The position numbers were made by a program, and so were the translations under genes. From the NCBI GenBank assembly GCA_002315455.1, contig DCGG01000005.1, forward strand, positions 3,321 to 11,704: a stretch of DNA of 8,384 nt, in the 5' to 3' direction. Within the stretch, counting starts at the first letter, position 1. Each line of letters starts with the position of its first letter. The notes beneath the pieces were generated by a model that worked only from the letters and a program-made list of their open reading frames with translations, ran no database searches and was not told the DNA's origin. This DNA is from Lentisphaeria bacterium UBA1784. GTDB taxonomy: Bacteria > Verrucomicrobiota > Lentisphaeria > Victivallales > Victivallaceae. Shown piece by piece: positions 1 through 5,366 of the stretch.

Positions 1-1
1 T

Positions 2-451
2 CCGAAACGCTGGCACTTCCGCACCGACCCGGACCGGGTCGGGGAAAAGGGAAAATGGGAAGCAATCCCCGCCTCCGAATGGAATTCCGGGGAGCGGATC
101 TCCGTCACCGCCCCCTGGGAGAAACAGAGGCCGGGAACCATGCCCCTCTCCCGGATCAGGGAACTGAAGAAATACAACGGCGTGGCCTACTATGCTCTTG
201 CGGTGACCGTTCCGTCCTCATGGCAGGGACGGGAGGTGTACGTCTATTTCGGCGGCGTAGCCAAGGACGCGAAGATCTACCTCAACGGGAAACTCATGGA
301 GGAACGGCCCTTCAAGACCTACATACCCTTCTCCACCCGGATCGATCCGGGTATCCGCTGGGATCAGGCACAGCAGACCCTCGTGGTCCGCTGTGACGAC
401 CTCGGCGATGAGGGCGGCGTCTGGCGTCCGGCGTTTCTCTGCGTCAGATAG
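2..451 (+). CDS. C-terminal part of a protein ending in a GH2-type sugar-binding (jelly-roll) domain; 5' end outside window
   Basis: The frame is open from the left edge and stops at TAG 449-451, giving about 149 residues with no start in view. The visible part reads like the N-terminal sugar-binding domain of glycoside hydrolase family 2. It has a W-R-F-like opening (RWHFRTDPD), a W-x-x-I/A-P-A-x-x-W stretch, a YNGVAYYALAVTVPSSW segment, FGGVAKDAKIYLNGK, and a closing VVRCDDLGDEGGVW. In GH2 enzymes this fold normally sits at the N-terminus, but here it ends the protein. The gene is therefore more likely a larger carbohydrate-active or secreted protein with a C-terminal carbohydrate-binding domain than a GH2 enzyme with its barrel. 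No catalytic residues can be judged from this fragment. The gene runs convergently into uvrC and overlaps its end by 8 bases. The family call is by motif resemblance only; substrate and full architecture are unknown. Confidence 0.7.
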   Translation, partial: PKRWHFRTDPDRVGEKGKWEAIPASEWNSGERISVTAPWEKQRPGTMPLSRIRELKKYNGVAYYALAVTVPSSWQGREVYVYFGGVAKDAKIYLNGKLMEERPFKTYIPFSTRIDPGIRWDQAQQTLVVRCDDLGDEGGVWRPAFLCVR

Positions 452-1946
452 GAGAAGACGGGGCTTCGGAGGAGCCGTTTTTCTCCGGCTTTGCGAGGGT
501 GGATGCCACCCGGACGGCGGTCTCCAGAGGCAATCCGGGGACCCGGGCTTTCAGCGCTTCCGGGGTCAGGCCCCGCATAGCCCGCACCGAACCGAAGGCG
601 CGCAGCAACTGCACCTTTCTCGCCTCTCCCACGCCGGGGATGTCATCAAGGAGCGAATGTTCCAGACGCTTCTCCCGCAGCGCCCGGTGGTAGGTGATGG
701 CGAAGCGGTGCGCTTCATCCCGCAGTGCCTGGATCATCCGAAGCGCGGCGCTGTGACGGCTCAGGATCACCGGTTCGGAACGCCCGGGCAGATAGATCTC
801 CTCATTGCGCTTCGCAAGTCCGATGACGGGAAGCGGCGGGATGCCCAGTTTCACCAGCGCCGACACCGCGCTGGAGAGTTGTCCTTTGCCTCCATCCACC
901 ATCACCAGATCGGGATAGGGCCGGTTCTCGTCCCGCAACCGGGAGAAGTGCCGGGTCAGCACCTCCGCCATCATGGCGAAGTCGTCACTCTGCCCGACGG
1001 TCCTGATGCGGAAGCGGCGGTAGTTGTCCCGGTCGGGATGTCCGCCGGCAAAGGCCACGAGGCTCCCCACGGCAAGCGTCCCGAGGATGTTGGAAATATC
1101 GAAACCGATGATGTGTTCCGGCGGCGTGGGCAGTTTGAGGGCCTCCTGCAGGGCGATCACTCCGGCGTTTCCAGGAGCGCGTTCCGGGAGTTCCGGACGC
1201 AGGAAGGAACGGTTTTTTTTGCCGAACACCGCCTCCAGATTGGCCGTCACGTCCCGGAGCCTCGCCGCCTTCTCGAAGCGGCAGGCGGCGGCGGCCTCCT
1301 GCATCCGCTGTTTCAGGACCTCTTTCAGTGGAGCGATGTCGCCGTGAAGCACCTCCAGCGCCTGCTCCAGCCGGGAGAGATACTCCTCCCGGGTCACGGC
1401 GCCGATGCAGGGCGCACAGCAATCCTTCACAAGGCGCTTGACGCAGCGCTTGCGGGTCTCCTCATTGGGTTCGGAGTCCTTGCAGGAACGCAGACCGAAG
1501 TAGGTCAGCAGAAAGTCCAGCGTGCTCCGCAGAGCGGTCCCCTGCGGGAAAGGACCGAAGTAATCGGCGTTGTCTGGCTTCTTCACCCGGGCCGCCTTCA
1601 ACGTGGGGAAGCGTTCAGAACGGTCCAGTTTCAGCAGAAGATAGCGTTTATCGTCCCGCATGAGGATGTTGTAGTGGGGCGCGAAACTCTTGATGAGCCG
1701 GGATTCCAGGATCAATGCCTCGTCCTCGGTGCGGACCGTCTCGTAACTCCAGTGTTCGATGGAGTTGATGAGCGAGCGGAGTTTGGGGTCCGCCGTGGCC
1801 CGCCGGGAGGGCTGGAAGTAACTGGACATCCGGCGGCGGAGGTTCCGCGCCTTCCCCACGTAAATCACGGTGCCGAAGCGGTCCCGATAGACGTAGACTC
1901 CGGGTTTCGCCGGGATGTCGCTGGGATGAAAGTCCTCTTTCAGCAT
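444..1946 (-). CDS. uvrC: Excinuclease ABC subunit C (UvrC), shortened form
   Basis: UvrC makes the two incisions flanking a lesion after UvrA/UvrB recognition in nucleotide excision repair. From the ATG at 1946 (500 aa), the GIY-YIG nuclease domain comes first (GVYVY 16-20, IYVGKA 28-33). Four cysteines (155, 168, 176, 180) follow, spaced like the [4Fe-4S] ligands of E. coli UvrC. A UVR motif for UvrB contact lies at about 208-241, then the RNase H-like nuclease with GFDISN (D283), a DD pair (321-322), VDGGKGQ (D351) and RDEAHRFA (H413). Two helix-hairpin-helix motifs end the protein (about 434-484). The E. coli protein is about 610 aa. The shortfall falls between UVR and DISN, where only about 40 residues remain instead of about 160. 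A TTG at 1973 is in frame, but the ATG at 1946 has GAGG (1953-1956) six bases upstream. It is the last gene of fmt-rng-uvrC. All catalytic residues I can check are present, so it is probably active. Confidence 0.95.
   Translation of the reverse strand: MLKEDFHPSDIPAKPGVYVYRDRFGTVIYVGKARNLRRRMSSYFQPSRRATADPKLRSLINSIEHWSYETVRTEDEALILESRLIKSFAPHYNILMRDDKRYLLLKLDRSERFPTLKAARVKKPDNADYFGPFPQGTALRSTLDFLLTYFGLRSCKDSEPNEETRKRCVKRLVKDCCAPCIGAVTREEYLSRLEQALEVLHGDIAPLKEVLKQRMQEAAAACRFEKAARLRDVTANLEAVFGKKNRSFLRPELPERAPGNAGVIALQEALKLPTPPEHIIGFDISNILGTLAVGSLVAFAGGHPDRDNYRRFRIRTVGQSDDFAMMAEVLTRHFSRLRDENRPYPDLVMVDGGKGQLSSAVSALVKLGIPPLPVIGLAKRNEEIYLPGRSEPVILSRHSAALRMIQALRDEAHRFAITYHRALREKRLEHSLLDDIPGVGEARKVQLLRAFGSVRAMRGLTPEALKARVPGLPLETAVRVASTLAKPEKNGSSEAPSSPI
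451..486 (+). terminator. Possible imperfect terminator hairpin in the convergent overlap
   Basis: GGAGAA (451-456) pairs with TTCTCC (481-486). Inside lies a shorter GGCT/AGCC stem (462-465 with 473-476) followed by TTTTT (478-482). It lies immediately after the stop of the plus-strand gene, so it could end that transcript. The inner stem is only 4 bp and the sequence is also coding for the UvrC tail, so this is a weak call. Confidence 0.3.
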
Positions 1947-1987
1947 GGAATGCCTCGGGGTGCCGGACCGCAACGGGGGAGAGGAAC

Positions 1988-2008
1988 GCCGTCCTACTTC
2001 AGGACGGC
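1988..2008 (-). promoter_or_regulatory. 8-bp perfect stem-loop spanning the rng stop codon
   Basis: GCCGTCCT (1988-1995) and AGGACGGC (2001-2008) form a perfect 8-bp stem with a 5-nt loop. The rng stop codon (TAG, minus strand, 1996-1994) straddles the loop and stem. On the minus strand the stem is followed by GTTCCTCTCCCCC, which is not a U-tract, so it does not look like a normal intrinsic terminator. It could act as an mRNA processing or stability element between rng and uvrC. The role is inferred from structure only. Confidence 0.5.
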
Positions 2009-3619
2009 ACCGGTCTCCGGATCCACCAGTTTGAACTCCTCGTAGTGCAGCATGGGGTCCGCGCGGAAACTGAGGTCGTGCTGGTACTTGCGTTCCAAAT
2101 CGTCCAGCAGTTTCTCATCCTCGTTGCGGAGCCGGGCGAGGACCTCCGGATGCATGATGACCCGCACGGCAACGCCCTTGTACTTTTTGTCCTTCAGAAT
2201 GGAACTGAGGGCACGCTGGATCTCCGCGCTCATAGTCAGCGCGGACTTGATCAATCCGGTGCCGCTGCAGTAGGGACAGGGATTATAGACCTGATCCTGA
2301 ATGCTCTCATGCTCCCGCTGACGGGTCATCTCCATGAGGCCGAGTTTGCTGATGGGAATGATCTTGGTCTTGGCATGATCGTTCTTGACCAGTTTTTTCA
2401 TGGTCTTGTAGACTTCGTCGCGGTCCTTGGCGGAACGCATGTCGATGAAGTCCAGCACCACCAGTCCGCCGATGTCCCGGAGCCGGAGCTGACGGGCGAT
2501 CTCCGCGGCGGCCTCCAGATTGGTCTGGAGGATGAATTCCGGCTGGTCGGTCCCCTTGCGGCTCCGGCCGGAGTTGACGTCGATGGCGATGAGAGCCTCG
2601 GTCTCGTCGATGACGATGGCGCCGCCGCTGGGGAGTTTAACCTCGCGCTGAAAGACGGACTTCAACTCCTCGTCGATATGGTAGTAGTCGAAAATGGGGC
2701 GGTTCCCCTTGTAGAGCCGGACCTTTTTGGCGATCTTGCCGCCGCCGATGCGCTTCAGCGTATCGGAGATCTGCTTCAGCACGGCGGGATCGTCCACCAC
2801 GATGCCGTCGATCTCCTCGGTCATGGAGTCCCGGATGGTGCGTTCCACCAGATCCGGCTCGGTGAAAAGCAGAGCGGGGGCGTTCTTCTTTTCCATGCCG
2901 CTCTCGATCTTGTGCCAGTAGTCCAGCAGAAGTTCAAGATCGTTCTTGAAGAAATTGGCGCGGCGCCCTTCGCCCACGGTGCGGCAGATGAGGCCCATCC
3001 CCTCGGGGACTTCCAGGTCGGCCAGGATTTTCCGCAGACGGTCCCGCTCCTGATTGCTCTCAATGCGGGTAGAGAGGCCGATGTTTTCGCTGTAGGGCAT
3101 CAGCACGAGATAGCGGCCGGGGATGGAGATGTCCGTGGTGACCCGGGCGCCCTTGGTGCTGATGGGGGCCTTGACGACCTGCACGAGGATCTCCATGCCG
3201 GGCCGGAAGATGCTGGGGATGTCGTCCATGGAGAACTTCCCCTTCTTCCGAATGGCGGCGACGGCGTCGGCTTTGGTCCCGGCCTCGGGATTTTTCCGTT
3301 TCCGGCGGCGGGACTGGATGTTCTCCGCCCTGATGGCCTCGGCCTCCTTCTCGCTTTGAAACTTCTCCACCAGATCGTCGTAACCGGGGAGCATGTCGTG
3401 GTAGTGGAGGAAGGCGTTTTTCGGCGCGCCGATGTCCACGAAGGCCGCCTGCAGCAGCGGATCGAGATTGACGATCCGGCCGAGGTAGATGTCGCCGGCC
3501 TTGGGTTCCTTGTCGTTGCGCTCGATGTGATACTCCTCGAGACGGCTGTCGTGAAGCAGTGCCACCCGGCGCTCGAGTTTCTCGCAGTTGAGAATGATCT
3601 CGCGTGTTGATTGTTCCAT
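1994..3619 (-). CDS. rng: Ribonuclease G/E family endoribonuclease (RNase G-like)
   Basis: This is a single-strand-specific endoribonuclease that matures rRNA and turns over mRNA, favouring 5'-monophosphate ends. From the ATG at 3619 it is 541 aa. An S1-type RNA-binding domain (about 36-165) opens with GDIYLGRIVNLDPLLQAAFV. The RNase E/G catalytic core follows, with AIDVNSGR (D347, N349) and LDFIDM (D390) matching the Mg-binding residues D303, N305 and D346 of E. coli RNase E. CPYC (C448, C451) matches the zinc-link cysteines. The small C-terminal domain and overall length match RNase G (489 aa in E. coli); there is no long degradosome scaffold. A charged, basic insert of about 40 residues lies inside the S1 region (within about 80-135). 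The longest frame begins at TTG 3631, but that codon overlaps the Shine-Dalgarno GAGG (3626-3629) lying six bases before the ATG. It is 36 bp downstream of fmt and 47 bp upstream of uvrC. Confidence 0.95.
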   Translation of the reverse strand: MEQSTREIILNCEKLERRVALLHDSRLEEYHIERNDKEPKAGDIYLGRIVNLDPLLQAAFVDIGAPKNAFLHYHDMLPGYDDLVEKFQSEKEAEAIRAENIQSRRRKRKNPEAGTKADAVAAIRKKGKFSMDDIPSIFRPGMEILVQVVKAPISTKGARVTTDISIPGRYLVLMPYSENIGLSTRIESNQERDRLRKILADLEVPEGMGLICRTVGEGRRANFFKNDLELLLDYWHKIESGMEKKNAPALLFTEPDLVERTIRDSMTEEIDGIVVDDPAVLKQISDTLKRIGGGKIAKKVRLYKGNRPIFDYYHIDEELKSVFQREVKLPSGGAIVIDETEALIAIDVNSGRSRKGTDQPEFILQTNLEAAAEIARQLRLRDIGGLVVLDFIDMRSAKDRDEVYKTMKKLVKNDHAKTKIIPISKLGLMEMTRQREHESIQDQVYNPCPYCSGTGLIKSALTMSAEIQRALSSILKDKKYKGVAVRVIMHPEVLARLRNEDEKLLDDLERKYQHDLSFRADPMLHYEEFKLVDPETGAVLK

Positions 3620-3624
3620 GATTT

Positions 3625-3630
3625 TCCTCA
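3625..3630 (-). promoter_or_regulatory. Ribosome-binding site that sets the rng start
   Basis: TGAGGA on the minus strand lies five bases upstream of the ATG at 3619-3617. It excludes the in-frame TTG at 3631-3629, which overlaps the site itself. It follows directly on an 8-T run (minus strand) after the fmt stop. The short GGG/CCC inverted repeat before that run is too weak for me to call a terminator. Confidence 0.75.
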
Positions 3631-3655
3631 AAAAAAAGGGTTCTGCCCCGGCGGC

Positions 3656-4645
3656 TTACGGTGCTGGTTCCGGAGCGGTGAATCGCAGTTCAGCCCCCCG
3701 GAAACCATTGAGGAATCCGGCGGCGTCCATGGTACGGCTTCCGGCGGGGGCGATCTCCAGAATCTCAAGGGTACCCCTGCCGCAGCCGACGATCAGATGT
3801 TTTCCGGTGTTCGGGAGCCGCATTCCCGGTTCTCCGGAGAGTTCCGGCCGCACCGCCGCGTTGACGATGGCGGCGGAGATCGTTCCCTTGGAAGAGAGGA
3901 TCGCGGTCCTCGCGCCGGGCCACGGCGTGAATGCCCGGACCATGCGGTGGATCTCCTCCGCGGAATGCGACCAATCGATGCTTCCCGCCTGCTTGCGGAT
4001 CTTGCGGCAGATGGTCATGCCCTCCTCCGGCTGGGGGACCGCAGACAGCGTTCCGGCGGCGATGGCAGGCAGGACCTCGTCCAGCGCGGAGGCGGCCAAC
4101 TCTCCCAGTTCCAGCTCCAGCGGACCGGCGAATTCCGTTCCGTCCAGCGGACGGACAAGGGTCCGGTAGACCGGACCGGCATCCAGCGCCAGCGCCATCT
4201 TCATGAAACTCACCCCGGTGGCTTCGTCGCCGTTGAGGATCGACTGAACGATGGGGGAGGCTCCCCTGTAGCGCGGCAGAAGCGACGCATGGACGTTGAC
4301 GCAGAGACATCCGGGAAGCGTCAGGATCGGTTCCTTCAGCAGTTGACCGAAGGAGGCCACCAGAAGGATCCTCGCGCCAAGTTCCGAAAGATGTGCGAGA
4401 AAGACTGGATCGTTCACGTCGCAGAGACGTTCCGGTTCCAGACCGAGTTCCAAGGCCGCCGCGCCGAGTTCCGTGGGAGCAAGCACCTTGCGCCGTCCGG
4501 CGGGGCGGTCCGGCTGGGTCCCGACCCCGCAGAGCCGCAGCGTTCGGGAGGCGGCCAACGCCTTCAGGATCGGGACCGCAATAGGCCCGGACCCCAGAAG
4601 ATAGACCCTCAAACGGGCATCGGCAGAACTGACACAAGCACTCAT
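3656..4645 (-). CDS. fmt: Methionyl-tRNA formyltransferase
   Basis: Fmt transfers a formyl group from 10-formyl-tetrahydrofolate to Met-tRNAi so that translation can initiate. The protein is 329 aa from the ATG at 4645 (E. coli about 315). A Rossmann-like start (LRVYLLGSGPIAVPILKAL) is followed by TQPDRPAGR (43-51), then the formyl-transfer core: VNVHASLLPRYRG with N117 and H119, and the LDAG aspartate D155, matching the N/H/D catalytic set of the family. The C-terminal OB-like tRNA-binding domain carries PEEGMTICRKI, IDW (223-225) and TPWPGA, and ends with the typical AG-x-x-x-MDAAGFLNG stretch. The frame is open upstream to 4768, but the ATG at 4645 has AAAGGA (4654-4659) eight bases before it and fits the family N-terminus. 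It heads the fmt-rng-uvrC operon. No peptide deformylase gene (def), a frequent partner, is in view. The folate cofactor makes the divergent folK a metabolically sensible neighbour. Confidence 0.96.
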   Translation of the reverse strand: MSACVSSADARLRVYLLGSGPIAVPILKALAASRTLRLCGVGTQPDRPAGRRKVLAPTELGAAALELGLEPERLCDVNDPVFLAHLSELGARILLVASFGQLLKEPILTLPGCLCVNVHASLLPRYRGASPIVQSILNGDEATGVSFMKMALALDAGPVYRTLVRPLDGTEFAGPLELELGELAASALDEVLPAIAAGTLSAVPQPEEGMTICRKIRKQAGSIDWSHSAEEIHRMVRAFTPWPGARTAILSSKGTISAAIVNAAVRPELSGEPGMRLPNTGKHLIVGCGRGTLEILEIAPAGSRTMDAAGFLNGFRGAELRFTAPEPAP

Positions 4646-4662
4646 GAAAACGATCCTTTCTC

Positions 4663-4688
4663 CCGGGCGGTGAACGGCAGATGCCCGG
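4663..4688 (-). promoter_or_regulatory. Leader stem-loop II, abutting the fmt ribosome-binding site
   Basis: On the minus strand CCGGGC (4688-4683) pairs perfectly with GCCCGG (4668-4663) around a 14-nt loop. Three further pairs (two of them G-U) would extend the stem to 4691/4660, directly against the AAAGGA ribosome-binding site at 4659-4654. The loop contains TGCC-GTTCA, which is also present in stem-loop I with a 4-nt insert. Placement beside the ribosome-binding site is what one expects of a translational control structure, but function is inferred. Confidence 0.5.
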
Positions 4689-4695
4689 AAATGCG

Positions 4696-4730
4696 GGGAG
4701 AGATCCCTGAACGACTGGCACATCTCTCCC
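4696..4730 (-). promoter_or_regulatory. Leader stem-loop I, near the predicted 5' end of the fmt-rng-uvrC mRNA
   Basis: On the minus strand GGGAGAGAT (4730-4722) pairs perfectly over 9 bp with ATCTCTCCC (4704-4696), with a 17-nt loop. If the minus-strand promoter called here is right, transcription starts near 4733, so this stem would begin about 3 nt from the 5' end. 5'-terminal stems of this kind are known to shield mRNAs from 5'-end-dependent RNase E/G attack. The loop holds TGCC-AGTC-GTTCA. Confidence 0.55.
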
Positions 4731-4744
4731 AGACGCGCTATATT
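4715..4744 (+). promoter_or_regulatory. Candidate promoter for folK
   Basis: CTGGCA (4715-4720, 4 of 6) and TATATT (4739-4744, 5 of 6) are 18 bp apart, with a predicted start near 4751 and a leader of about 35 nt before the folK ATG. The -35 box lies within the region that forms stem-loop I on the other strand, and the -10 box overlaps the minus-strand -10. A perfect TTGACA also occurs at 4762-4767, but its 17-bp-spaced partner TATGGA would place the transcript start inside folK. I prefer the upstream pair, with low confidence. Confidence 0.35.
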
Positions 4745-4768
4745 ATTAATATAGGCTCTCTTTGACAA
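4740..4768 (-). promoter_or_regulatory. Promoter for fmt-rng-uvrC
   Basis: On the minus strand a -35 box TTGTCA (4768-4763, 5 of 6 to consensus) is followed after 17 bp by a -10 box TAATAT (4745-4740, 4 of 6). It lies in a distinct AT-rich island in GC-rich DNA. The predicted start is near 4733, giving a leader of about 88 nt before the fmt ATG. No operator is recognisable. Confidence 0.55.
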
Positions 4769-4785
4769 AAAAGCGAATCTTTTTT

Positions 4786-5337
4786 ATGGAAACAAACATA
4801 AAGAATCCCGTCACCCCTGCGGATCCCGGCGAAAACGACGGCATTCTCACCGCGCTGATGTTGGGGGGCAACCTCGGCGACACTCTGGAAACCTTCCGCT
4901 TCGCCAGAAAACGGCTGGCGGAACTGGGTTTCCGGGAACTTGCGGTCAGCCGCCCTCTGCGGTCTGCACCGGTGGACTGCATTCCCGGGACGCCGGATTT
5001 TCTGGATCAGGCCCTGACCGGCCGCTGGAAAGGCTCCCCCGAAGCGCTGCTGAAGGTCCTGCAGCAAATCGAACGGGAGGCGGGGCGTCCGGCGAAGCAC
5101 TCCAGCGCGGAAGCGAGGGTCCTCGACTGCGACGTCATTCTCATGGGGGATCTCGTCCGCACGGCATCGGCGCTCACCATTCCCCATCCCCGGGCGCAGA
5201 AACGGGAGTTCGTCCTGCGTCCGCTGGCGGAGATCGCGCCCGGCCTGCGCTTTCCGGATACCGGCAGAAGCGTTGAGGAAGCACTCCACGCCCTTGCGAA
5301 ACCGCAGAAAAAAGAGTATATTATGCCGGAACCGTAG
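4786..5337 (+). CDS. folK: 2-amino-4-hydroxy-6-hydroxymethyldihydropteridine pyrophosphokinase (HPPK)
   Basis: HPPK transfers pyrophosphate from ATP to 6-hydroxymethyl-7,8-dihydropterin, the step before dihydropteroate synthase in folate synthesis. The 183-aa product has the family start LMLGGNLGD (24-32), the pterin-side segment around SRPLRSAPVDCIPGTPDF, and the signature EARVLDCDVIL. In that signature D114 and D116 correspond to the two Mg ligands D95 and D97 of E. coli HPPK. PHPRAQKREFVLRPLAEIAP matches the E. coli PH...R...PL.EIAP stretch. About 20 unconserved residues precede the fold (E. coli is 159 aa). The ATG at 4786 has no Shine-Dalgarno site, only a T-rich leader; a TTG at 4762 is also in frame and also lacks one, so the start is the least certain part. 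Its last codons are AT-rich and contain a promoter for the next gene. It is divergent from fmt, which uses a folate cofactor. Confidence 0.92.
   Translation: METNIKNPVTPADPGENDGILTALMLGGNLGDTLETFRFARKRLAELGFRELAVSRPLRSAPVDCIPGTPDFLDQALTGRWKGSPEALLKVLQQIEREAGRPAKHSSAEARVLDCDVILMGDLVRTASALTIPHPRAQKREFVLRPLAEIAPGLRFPDTGRSVEEALHALAKPQKKEYIMPEP
5294..5322 (+). promoter_or_regulatory. Promoter inside the 3' end of folK for the Trx-like/permease genes
   Basis: TTGCGA (5294-5299, 4 of 6) and TATATT (5317-5322, 5 of 6) are exactly 17 bp apart. The spacer and -10 are AT-rich against a GC-rich background. The start would be near 5329, giving a leader of about 38 nt that carries the Shine-Dalgarno site at 5352-5357. 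The boxes encode the folK C-terminal tail (around KPQKKEYIMPEP). Confidence 0.5.
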
Positions 5338-5366
5338 TTACCCTGCCAAATCGGAGGTTTGATCCC

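Noticed and set aside
393..2045. A 550-codon open frame on the plus strand opposite uvrC
   Set aside because: It mirrors a confidently identified uvrC, shows no domain I recognise, and is rich in G, H, Q and R, as expected of an antisense frame in GC-rich coding DNA.
2045..3610. A 521-codon open frame on the plus strand opposite rng
   Set aside because: It is an antisense reflection of rng codon bias. The product is repetitive in D, G, L and V with no motif, while the minus strand encodes an intact RNase G-like enzyme.
3623..3655. Possible terminator between fmt and rng (GGGG-CAGAA-CCC then 8 T on the minus strand)
   Set aside because: The stem is only 3-4 bp with one G-U pair, too weak for an intrinsic terminator, although the T-run is real. 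At most it might attenuate slightly.
3611..4765. A 384-codon open frame on the plus strand opposite fmt
   Set aside because: It is a shadow of fmt and its promoter region, with no recognisable family and no sensible ribosome-binding site.
4646..4785. A known riboswitch class or T-box in the fmt-folK intergenic region
   Set aside because: I searched by eye for tetrahydrofolate-riboswitch and T-box features and recognised none. The two hairpins match no family I know.
4762..4790. Perfect TTGACA as a plus-strand promoter with TATGGA as its -10
   Set aside because: The -10 matches poorly (3 of 6) and its start would fall downstream of the only sensible folK start codon. The TTGACA is more likely incidental to the overlapping minus-strand -35.
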